Shown here piece by piece: positions 56,267 through 64,000 of a DNA stretch of 64,000 nt (its first letter is position 1; every line of letters begins with the position of its first letter). A program made the translations under genes and the position numbers. This DNA comes from Tenebrio molitor (lineage: Eukaryota; Arthropoda; Insecta; Coleoptera; Tenebrionidae): NCBI RefSeq assembly GCF_963966145.1, contig NC_091048.1, forward strand, positions 14,880,001-14,944,000, given 5' to 3'. The notes below the pieces were generated by a model, which worked only from the letters and a program-made list of their open reading frames with translations, searched no databases and was not told the origin of the DNA.

Positions 56267-56446
56267 GAGCGGTCAAATTAATCTGTAATCGAGTTATCCA
56301 TGAATCCGAAATCGTATGTCGTTACTTGAACACGACACTCCAATAAACACAGCTTGAAACACAGGTTAGATCTCGACATATCAATCGCAAAAGACATACG
56401 GATTCAAATCCGTGGATGACTCGATTACAAATTAATTTGATCGCTC
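56267..56446. mobile_element. MITE
   Basis: TIRs GAGCGGTCAAATTAATCTGT continuing AATCGAGTTATCCA, and complement (TGGATGACTCGATTACAAAT). 180 bp. It is 8 bp from the previous element. Confidence 0.78.
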
Positions 56447-56551
56447 GATGAATTGATTCATAAATTAAGTTTCATTTTTCAAGACTAATCCGATCCTCAA
56501 ATTTTCTTGATCATAAATAGGAACAATACTAGGGAACCCACTGACTTTATA

Positions 56552-57086
56552 CAGGGTGTTTTCGAAGTTGAGGAGTTCCTTGTAACACGAGATACCTACT
56601 ATACATTATTCTTATGAATTTTAGCCTAAATCTTCTTAGTAAAATGTTTGTATTAAGGTAGATAATTGATTGTATATTTTTATTGTTTTCTAAAATTTTG
56701 AGACCGGTCCTGTCTATTTCTCCGCTGTCCTAGATTAATAACTGACGTGGCCCAGGATGGTGTCTTTCTGGAAATCGTGATAACATTGCCCATGCATTAG
56801 CAACATATCTGTGAGCTCATTATTTTCGTAATGATAAAGCCATTCCGACTAATTAGATGACAACTCTGACAGTATTTTTGATTAACGTCCATGCTCATTT
56901 GATTTTTTTTTTGTCAATTCTAATTTCTAACAAATCAGCGCAAATTTGAGCAGGACCGATTTCAAAAATTTCAAAAAAATTAACTTATTGTATCTTCATT
57001 GCCGTACACATTTTACTAAGGTGACTTTGGCTAAAACTCTTTAGAACACAGGTTAAAAGGAACACCTCAACTTCGAAAACACCCTG
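56552..57086. mobile_element. TA-target MITE
   Basis: TIRs CAGGGTGTTTTCGAAGTTGA followed by GGAGTTCCTT, complement on right, TA-flanked. 535 bp, non-coding. Confidence 0.85.
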
Positions 57087-57104
57087 TATTTATTTTTATT
57101 TTTT

Positions 57105-58110
57105 TGTTCGACACTGTCAGAATTTGAGAATTATCTCCTGTGTGAACGAATTTGGATAAATGTCACAACTTGTTAAAACGAAACTTCAAGCTAACTTTAA
57201 AGATTTTAAGCGATTTGGAGCCTTTGGGGACTTGTCGAACAAAAAAACGTTGTATTCAACTCGTTCGTGTGTAAATTGAGCTCTTTATGGCACTTGTGGC
57301 CCACTTATGCCCAGAGATCGGATTCAAATAGGCGTTAGATAGGAAGCGGAGAATCAGTTCCTAATATAATTGCATGCAAAAACGCTAACCAAGTAGCTCA
57401 AGTACTAATCGCTCACAATTGATGTGGTTTCATATTATAAATACAATCAGCGCACGGAATAATGCTAGTTAATCCGACTTGCGATGGTGTTTATTGCTGA
57501 ACAGGTCGACTGTATGGTTTTTGCCGAGTTTTTGTTCCGCTTTTATTCAGCGTGAGACGGAAGCAATGTCCGGTGGCGTCCCAAGAGTTTAGCGAATTTA
57601 TTTGAATAAAATTCGATAAGGTTGTAAAGTAAAAAAAAATTATCAAATAAATAATAAGGGTAACAATATCAAACCATAAGACGCTAGGTAATCTGTCGAG
57701 TCTTGTACTGCTTCAAAAAACAGACAAACCATTATTAAATCGTGAAATTATATAGTGTTCCCATTTATAATTTGGTTTTACTACCAACCCTGTTGTCAGG
57801 GAGTTAAATACCCCGACAATGGGTAACTACCGCCATAAATCATAGGACTGTAAAAGAAGGTCCCTTCTCTGTTGTCTGACCAGGCTACAGTATCTTCACG
57901 TCTATTGCCAAAACCACAACCCCAGCCCGTAATAATTACAATTGCACTGCCATAAAACCAAATTAAAAGGGGAAAACTATACATTGGGCCCGACGCCCTG
58001 CAAGTACTGTTCATGAAATCGTCCCCCACTACTTAAATCGCCTAAATCTGTCCGAACGCTGCATGCCATAAAGAGCCCAATTTACACACGAACTCGTTAA
58101 ATAAACTAAT
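57105..58110. mobile_element. Foldback family H copy, interrupted
   Basis: Inverted relative to 20988-21258. Left piece to about 57312 (TTGTTCGACACTGTCAGAAT, AACTCGTTCGTGTGTAAATT) and right piece 58065-58110 (GCCATAAAGAGCCCAATTTA, ACACACGAACTCGTTAAATA). About 750 bp of foreign sequence lies between, including the MITE at 57751-57981. Confidence 0.68.
57751..57981. mobile_element. MITE, family I copy 2
   Basis: Ends TATAGTGTTCCCATTTATAA and a GGGGAAAACTATA complement. Inverted relative to 27655-27870 with the same internal blocks. Confidence 0.78.
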
Positions 58111-58584
58111 ATTTTCTACTTTGGTCTCATAAGTGAGTCTTTGTGAAACTGTTTTTGTTTTTTTTTTATACGTATTATGTTGGTGTTGCTGTAATTGAAC
58201 GCTGGCCGGCGCCGGCGTCCTGCATCTCTAGCGAGCTCCTGTTAACAATTAAAACATTTGAAATTTGACATAAATTTCAACGAAATGCCACCATAGCTCA
58301 TGCCACACAAAAGTCTCTAGAATGTAACACTAATCATATGTATATTTAGGGCCTTGTTTGTTACACGTGTGTAATATTAATTCAATTAAATTTGACATTT
58401 CATTTTGACATACATTTTTTGGGGAAAAACTCCTACTACTGATCAATCAGTAATCAGTGTTTTTTCACTATAAAATCAATTTGATTGGTCCAGATTTGAA
58501 AAATGCTGCAATTTAATTGGTTAAAAATTTTCGAGTTGGATTATCAAATTACATAATGCCAAAAAAAGTAGGAAAAAATAGTAT

Positions 58585-58705
58585 ATTTCACTCGTTTTAC
58601 AAGACACACTGTGACACTCGTTTTGTTGGAGGACTCCTCACTACGTTCGTCGTGCCCCAACCAACTCGTGTCACAATCAAGCGTCTTATAAAACTTGTAT
58701 AATAA
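58585..58705. repeat. Foldback hairpin with ACTCG motifs
   Basis: Nested stems TTTTACAAGACAC/GCGTCTTATAAAACTTG and GTGACACTCG/AACTCGTGTCAC with a loop including GAGGACTCCTC. Same plan as 23672-23783. Confidence 0.62.
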
Positions 58706-58739
58706 ATAATATTACATATGTAAATAAATGACATTAAAA

Positions 58740-58875
58740 ATAATAGACACAGAACATAATACACAACAAAGTCAAAATGCGGAGGCGAGACGCTGGTAAT
58801 TATGTTGATAAGCACTGCACTATTACTTGATAGATAGCAAAATTGCCGTGCCGCCGGGTGGAGGTGGGATACGAC
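58740..58875 (+). pseudogene. REL retrotransposon, 3'-end fragment
   Basis: Matches the last codons and 3' UTR of 61815-61975: ACACAGAACATAA, TCAAAATGCGGAGGCGAGAC, AATTATGTTGATAAGCACTG and the final GCCGCCGGGTGGAGGTGGGA. It follows AATAATAG. Heavily 5'-truncated, with a small deletion in the UTR. Confidence 0.85.
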
Positions 58876-58954
58876 AATTAGTACGATTCTGTTTCAAAAT
58901 TTAGCAATATTGTTATTGAACAACATTGATTTTGGATAGATCCAACAAATCCAA

Positions 58955-59476
58955 CCAAAAAATGTGAAAGAGGTTGAGTCCCATAATGATCTGGGTGTGA
59001 TTGTGAACCAGAATTTGTCGTGGTCCGACCATGTATGTTTCATAACAAAACGTGCGAACAGATCTAGTTATCTAATGTTCAAGGTTTTTCGTCGTCTTGA
59101 TTTTGAAACTTTCAAAAAATTATATAAAGTCTATATACGTCCTCTGCTGGAATATGCGAATGTGATATGGTCCCCTCATTTACAACGTGATATTGACACC
59201 CTTGAGAGAATTCAAAGAAGGCTACTAAACGAGTCGCTGGACTTAGATCGATTCCATACGCAACTAGACTGCAAATGTTAGACTTGCCAACTCTCCAACA
59301 CCGCAGAAGACGGGGTGATCTCATATGGACCTATAAAATATTGACCAACAATGAATCTGACGAATTACTTAATTTATTTGAATTCAACACAAACATCCAT
59401 TTGCGCGGCCATCGACTTAAACTGAAAATTCAAAATTTTAAGACAAGTGTCAGAAGCCATTTCCTTCCTCTATCGT
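58955..59476 (+). pseudogene. Non-LTR reverse transcriptase, C-terminal fragment
   Basis: Starts near KEVESHNDLGVIVNQNLSWS (the conserved LGVxxDxxLxWxxHI block after the RT core) and continues through RANRSSYLMFKVF, RPLLEYANVIWSPH and IERIQRR-type sequence. After a one-base frame change near 59219 come LDLPTLQHRRRRGDLIWTYK and the final RSHFLPLS. The pattern is Jockey/CR1 group and differs from RT-A, RT-B and RT-C, so it is a fourth non-LTR family. The catalytic FADD core is absent. Confidence 0.82.
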
Positions 59477-59645
59477 AAAATCTCCCTAGATCAGGTTTGA
59501 GGTTATATCAGTAATTTTCAAATGTCAGAAAAGTTTCAGGTGTAACCAAATTTTATACCAAAAGACAAGAAATAAAGACGATAATCACACTAAAAAGTGC
59601 AACTTAACATATACAGGAAAATGGGAATTTATTTAATGGGTTATA

Positions 59646-60370
59646 CAGAGTGTCCCCAAAAAAGAAGACGAGTCCATAACTCCGTTATTTATCGGAAGAT
59701 TTTAATTATCTGTACACCAAATTAAATGGTTGTTAATAGGCTACAAAATGGCCTAATAAATTCAAGTAGAGTCCCATGCACTTCAAGGGTAAACTGTCAA
59801 AATATTTTTTTTCAAATGGGATTACATATTTTTTTTTAGTAATTTTGATAGAGATTTTTATTCTGAAAACAACAATGTATCACAAGTATACACTTGAATA
59901 CCAAAAATTCACAATTTTTTTTTTAAAAAACGCTACTATCGACTATGTTCCATTTTGCGCTAAACATTAGCGGCATATCTGCGCAATCCCACATGTTATT
60001 ATTTGTTATTTGTTTTTCCAGCTACCTTAATTTGGTTATTACATTGTAACGCAAAGCATTTTGATAGCTTTTCGCTTGGTGCTCGTCATTTGTTTCAAAA
60101 GTTAGTGTTATTTTTTTATGTGAAGTTATACTTGTGATACATTGTTGTTTTCAGAATTAAAATCTCTATCAGAATTACTAAAAAAAAGTATGTAATCCCA
60201 TTTGAAAAAAAATATTTTGGCAGTTTAGTCTTGAAGCCCTTGGAGCTATACGTGAATTTAGTAAGCCGTTTTGTAGCCTATTAACAACCATTTAATTTGG
60301 TGTACAGATAATTAAAATCCTGCCATAAATAAGGGAGCTATGGACTCGTCTTTTTTTTTTGGGACACCTG
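59646..60370. mobile_element. TA-target TIR element, twin of 35507-36234
   Basis: Ends CAGAGTGTCCCCAAAAAAGA and the complement (one C missing in the right terminus), TA-flanked. 725 bp, nearly the same as 35507-36234 throughout, in the same orientation. Confidence 0.9.
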
Positions 60371-60384
60371 TATAAGCAATTTAC

Positions 60385-60650
60385 CTATTCATTTTCAGAA
60401 TCTAACCCCCAATCGTCTTCCGAATGATTCTGCGGAAGAGGAATGTCCTCAATTGGTAGATTTTCCATCAATTTTTTCCAGTCCTCTCTAATCAGTTTCT
60501 CGCAGTGACGAACCCATATATTAAAAGAAAATACCTCGAATATGACGTGTGCATCTTTACTGCAATTTAGCATGGTCGGTTTTTCTGTCTGCATTTCTTC
60601 ACGTAATCTAATCATGGCCAATTTTTCTCGTTGTGTTAGATCCTTGTTTT
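60385..60650 (-). pseudogene. Unrecognised ORF fragment, possibly transposase C-terminus
   Basis: A 78-codon minus frame ends EDDWGLDSENE after an acidic tail. It contains TMLNCSKDAHVIFEVFSFN and WVRHCEKLIREDWKKLMENL. A basic, tryptophan-containing helix and acidic terminus resemble C-termini of some DDE-type transposase-derived insect proteins. No catalytic motif was seen upstream. Codon use is plausible for a real protein. The identification is weak. Confidence 0.35.
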
Positions 60651-60892
60651 CGGAAACTCTTTTAACTTTGTATTTTTATTTAAATGTAATTGCGCCTTCA
60701 ATAGCGCAAACGCCTTTACATCAAAATGACTGACATACAGTTGACATTTTACGTTGCCAATCTAATAACTATCAAATAACCAGTGGCTTATACCAACATG
60801 ACAACACTTTGACAATTGATTAAAAAAAATGGAGTATAAATAGACTTCGGTCTCAGCTTCTATTTTGCGTAATAATAATAATAATAATAGCT

Positions 60893-61975
60893 TCACTAAA
60901 AAATTATTTTCTTAATAGAGCTAGTGATAACACTTTTTTTAATGCTTTGGTTTCAGCGGATAAAGGCTACACACCTTTAAATTTAAGTGATAATATAATT
61001 TCAGATATTGTTGAGCCAAATATACCTGACACTATAGCAAATATAAAACAAAAGTCTTTACATGGGAGATATTTTAAAGAGCTAGAACAGCCAGAAATTA
61101 ATATTCAAGCTTCTCATGCATGGCTTAAAAAATCAAATATTCATCCTGAGACTGAGGGTTTTATATTTGCAATACAAGATCGTGTTATAAATACAAGAAA
61201 TTATAAAAAATACATATGCGGTTTACAATCGATCATTGATAAGTGTAGGATTTGCGGAACTGAAGGGGAAACCATTGAACACATCATTTCTTCTTGCACC
61301 GTTTTGGCTCAAAGCGAATATAAAAAACGTCATGATATATTCGCAAAAATTATACACATGAATTTAGCAGTTAAATTCAATTTATTAAAGGATACACAAC
61401 CACATTACATTTATAAACCAGAAAGTTGTTTAGAAAATGACAATTACAAATTATATTTTGATCGGACAGTTTTAACTGACATTCACATTCAGCATAACAG
61501 ACCAGATATTATTATTTTAAATAAACAACAAAAGCAAGCATATCTTTTAGATATAGCTGTTCCAAATTCACACAATATAACACAGACATATAATACAAAA
61601 ATTAATAAATATTTAGAACTCTCCGTTGCTATGAGAAATCTTTGGTGTTTAGAAAAAATTTCGATTTTACCATTTATAATTTCAGCAACAGGAATAGTAC
61701 CCCAATCTCTTTTTAAAAATTTAAAAATTTTGGACTTAGAGAACACATTGGTGGTTGAAATTCAAAAAGGTATATTATTATACTCATGTCACATCGTGAG
61801 GAAATTCCTTAACATTGACACAGAACATAAAACACAAAAAAGTCAAAATGCGGAGGCGAGACGCCGGTAATTATGTTGATAAGCACTGCACTATTACTTG
61901 ATAGTATTATCCGTAATAGTGTATGTACTCCGGCAAAATTGCCGTGCCGCCGGGTGGAGGTGGGATAGGAGTATA
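60893..61975 (+). pseudogene. REL (R4/Dong-like) non-LTR retrotransposon, 3' part with endonuclease
   Basis: Encodes the C-terminal part of a single-ORF retrotransposon protein: a restriction-like endonuclease that nicks target DNA. The frame is open from 60893 to the stop at 61868-61870 (about 325 codons). Visible: C-X2-C-X8-H-X4-C (CRICGTEGETIEHIISSC), then KKRHDIFAKI with RHD, and RPDIIIL...YLLD, which gives PD-X14-D. This order defines R2/R4/Dong-type nucleases and not APE-type elements. The RT domain is missing through 5' truncation. The 5' junction is a run of AATAAT; the 3' UTR ends GGTGGGATA beside further TAA-rich repeats. The domain itself shows no stop. Confidence 0.9.
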
Positions 61976-62056
61976 ATATTAATTAATAATAATAATAATA
62001 ATTTTTTTTTTATAATAATAATAATATTAATTAATAATAATATTAATTTTTTTTTA
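61975..62056. repeat. TAA/TTA microsatellite with poly-T
   Basis: Runs of AATAATAAT and TATTAATTAATAATA with T9-T10 tracts lie between the two REL copies. The sequence is itself partly mirrored, so the second copy may have brought in a duplicated repeat. Confidence 0.85.
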
Positions 62057-62346
62057 ATTTCAGCAACAGGAATAGTACCCCAATCTCTTTTTAAAAATTT
62101 AAAAATTTTGGACTTAGAGAACACATTGGTGGTTGAAATTCAAAAAGGTATATTATTATACTCATGTCACATCGTGAGGAAATTCCTTAACATTGACACA
62201 GAACATAAAACACAAAAAAGTCAAAATGCGGAGGCGAGACGCCGGTAATTATGTTGATAAGCACTGCATTATTACTTGATAGTATTATCCGTAATAGTGT
62301 ATGTACTCCGGCAAAATTGCCGTGCCGCCGGGTGAAGGTGGGATAC
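62057..62346 (+). pseudogene. REL retrotransposon, second 5'-truncated copy
   Basis: Nearly identical to 61678-61968, starting TTTCAGCAACAGGAATAGTA. It begins right after a TAA/TTA-rich spacer (61975-62056) and runs to the same 3' block (GGTGGGATACG). Only the last 60 or so codons are present. It lies in the same orientation as the copy just upstream. Confidence 0.9.
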
Positions 62347-62426
62347 GAAAAATCAAGAGCTTCATATCATAGCAACTACAACCTTGTTATATAGCAATAT
62401 TTTAAAACAGAATCACACCAAATAGT

Positions 62427-62660
62427 AGTTTATTTAACGAGTTCGTGTGTAAATTGGGCTTTTTTTGGCATGAGTGGGCCCACGAGTGCCAAAAAAGGCC
62501 CAATTTACACACGAACGAGTTGAATACAACGTTTTTTTGTTCGACGAACCCCTAAAGGCTCCAAATCGCTTTAAATCTTTAAAATTAGTTTGACGTTTCG
62601 TTTTGACAAGTTGTGACATTGATCAAAATCTCAAATTCTGACAGGTCGAACAAAAAATAG
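62427..62660. mobile_element. Foldback family H copy
   Basis: GTTTATTTAACGAGTTCGTG, an inverted GCCCAATTTACACACGAACG, then GTTTTTTTGTTCGACGAACC and a final GACAGGTCGAACAAA. The apex has GGCATGAGTGGGCCCACGAG. No coding. Confidence 0.78.
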
Positions 62661-62834
62661 TATTTTTTAAAAATTATTTTTAATTATTATCATAGGTTGT
62701 AGTTCAAAGCCGAACGAACTGACACTTAAGTTTATTCTGGATCACAAGAATGATTCATTCCATCAGCTCTGTACCTTCCATGAAAGCATTATGAAACGAA
62801 GAATAGCACTGGCCAATAACATAGACCTATTTCC

Positions 62835-62957
62835 CTATTTTTCGTCCTCTTCATCAGATAGTTTTGTCATCAGCCTTTTGTAGCCCTGATTTTTGATTTG
62901 CTCAGTTGCAGAATTTTTTCCGTTTTCTTTTTGTATGGGTCCTCTGTAAACCTCCAT
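62835..62957 (-). CDS. Possible small acidic-tailed ORF or exon
   Basis: A 40-codon minus frame begins MEVYRGPIQKENGKN and ends KLSDEEDEK before TAG. It is non-repetitive in this window. It could be the last exon of a host gene, a transposon ORF end or chance. No splice acceptor was verified and no family is recognised. Confidence 0.2.
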   Translation of the reverse strand: MEVYRGPIQKENGKNSATEQIKNQGYKRLMTKLSDEEDEK

Positions 62958-63009
62958 GAGGGTGTAGGAACCCCCATCCAATAGTCACGGTGCTTTTCTA
63001 ACCCTTGGG

Positions 63010-63190
63010 TTCTATCGGATATACTGTACTGTGTGGCAATTACTTATGGAGTAAAGTCAGTAATTTTAAAACTAATGAGTAATGACATTTGCTGAAAATG
63101 CTGAAATAGGTCAATTTCTATTTCTCATAATACTTATTTTAAATTGCTTCACCTGCTCATGACGTCATTCATTTTTGAGCTATGAAATTG
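63010..63190. repeat. Dispersed repeat, copy 2
   Basis: Matches 46385-46620. The first TGACGTCA is kept at 63160-63167. The second is lost (TATGAAATTG replaces TATGACGTCA). Confidence 0.65.
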
Positions 63191-63345
63191 TGAAAAAACG
63201 AAGAGTTTTTGGGAAAATTGTTTATTGTCAGCATAAACGCGCAGTGGCAGAGGCATTTTTATTACATTAGCTTTAAATCAGGATCATGTCTGTGTTCTCA
63301 TCGTTCGAATACATTTTCCTTCTCCCCTTTACGTAAATACCCCTA

Positions 63346-63897
63346 ACGTACTTATGTCACATAAGTTTTGGGAAAATTTTCGTCAGCTTAACAACAATTG
63401 TAAATGACTTTCAGTCTATTAACCGTGGTAAACAAGATACTAATAAATTATTTTAATTTTATTATACATAATATTATTAATTATTATTTAAATAAATTAA
63501 TAAAATGATCATAATGGACGACGAAAAATATTTCACATTCTCTCACTCAGAAATGAAAAGCAATTATGGTTTTTATACCGATAATGTAGAAAATTGTCCA
63601 AATAATGTAAAATAGAAAGCCAAAAAGAAACTTGAAGACAAAATGAAGAACAACTAAGACGTAGAATATATCAAAAGATAAGAGAAATTGATATAAACAT
63701 CGTCCAAAACATGATGGGACAAGTTAGACAAAAACTGCGTACCATTGAAAACAATGGCCCTTTGTCATTATTTTAGATATGTACAGATTTAATTAACTTA
63801 GATGTAAGGTAAAATGTTGGTAAAGTGGTCATTTAAATAAATTACGTTATACTTATTTTAAAGAATTTTTTTTTCCCAAAACTTATGTGACATACGT
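63346..63897 (+). mobile_element. Decayed mariner-type element
   Basis: Inverted ends ACGTACTTATGTCACATAAG followed by TTTTGGGAAAA, and complement at 63865-63897. It contains a transposase C-terminal fragment (63645-63776). About 550 bp, so internally deleted. Confidence 0.7.
63645..63776 (+). pseudogene. mariner-type transposase C-terminal fragment
   Basis: A frame of 43 codons before TAG at 63774-63776 reads EEQLRRRIYQKIREIDINIV, then QNMMGQVRQKLRTIENNGP. This follows the C-terminal pattern of DUF4817/mariner transposases (RIxxxxxxI...VMxxxxxRLxxCIxxNG). It sits inside the inverted ends of 63346-63897. The codons for DDE residues are gone. Confidence 0.65.
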
Positions 63898-64000
63898 TAT
63901 TAGAGTGCTGTAACCGAAAGTGAAACATGCGAGGCTCTCGTTGCTAGGTCCGAAAGTACTAGAGTGCCAACACTTTAAGGAGAACACACCAATAAAGTTG

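Noticed and set aside
60947..61870. The REL ORF as a complete host gene
   Set aside because: The frame runs upstream of the first usable start into TAA repeats, and other 3' copies exist in the window. It is a truncated retrotransposon.
1..64000. Viral or LTR-retroelement genes
   Set aside because: No protease, RNase H-integrase (HHCC/DDE) or envelope-type pattern and no long direct terminal repeats were seen. All RT fragments are non-LTR type.

Overview
The window looks like AT-rich insect nuclear DNA, perhaps from a beetle; the order is a guess, the insect call is firm. Three things support it: spliced coding exons of an invertebrate biogenic-amine receptor, Helitrons with the usual insect termini, and Tc1/mariner transposase remnants with the DUF4817-type N-terminal domain common in insect genomes. 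No bacterial operons, ribosomal RNA genes or complete tRNA genes were seen.

Only one host gene can be supported. It lies on the minus strand at 22463-23031: two coding exons split by a 54-bp intron, coding for TM1 to TM4 of an aminergic GPCR most like insect type-2 tyramine receptors. The later exons are not recognisable here and probably lie beyond a long intron. Direct copies of one repeat flank these exons (21.26-21.64 and 23.12-23.45 kb).

The rest is mostly nested transposable-element debris. 0-6.5 kb: several TIR elements, one holding two others, then a GC-richer non-repetitive stretch and a minisatellite. 6.9-11.2 kb: a restriction-like-endonuclease (REL) non-LTR retrotransposon fragment split by a Helitron, which is itself split by a TA-target element 4 bp from its 5' end; then an inverted fragment of a second non-LTR family (RT-A). 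12.3-17.2 kb: a second Helitron, also interrupted in its TA-rich 5' end and carrying tandem repeats, then RT-A with its catalytic core. 17.4-20.7 kb: two nests of TIR elements, one with a decayed mariner. 23.7-30.1 kb: more nests, including a long-armed mariner relative. 32.5-36.7 kb: non-LTR family RT-B, interrupted by two elements. 36.9-48.3 kb: foldback elements, a hAT-type element with a perfect 8-bp target duplication, a whole Tc1 (DD34E) copy with two stop codons, and a Helitron 3' end. 48.6-54.2 kb: a long-TIR element containing a nearly full-length, decayed minus-strand non-LTR retrotransposon (RT-C), itself hit by at least three smaller elements. 54.3-64 kb: further TIR elements, an RT fragment, and two REL retrotransposon copies in TAA repeats.

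These elements do not form a pathway. What the window records is an order of insertion, readable from target duplications, interrupted reading frames and one probable empty site. The most promising patterns are the REL copies at TAA repeats, the repeated TA-transposon hits in Helitron 5' ends, the RT-bearing 5.6-kb long-TIR composite, and a recurring class of unrelated small hairpins whose loops carry ACTCG/CGAGT. Target duplications and TIRs were read by eye. Superfamily names rest on duplication length, terminal motifs and protein fragments.
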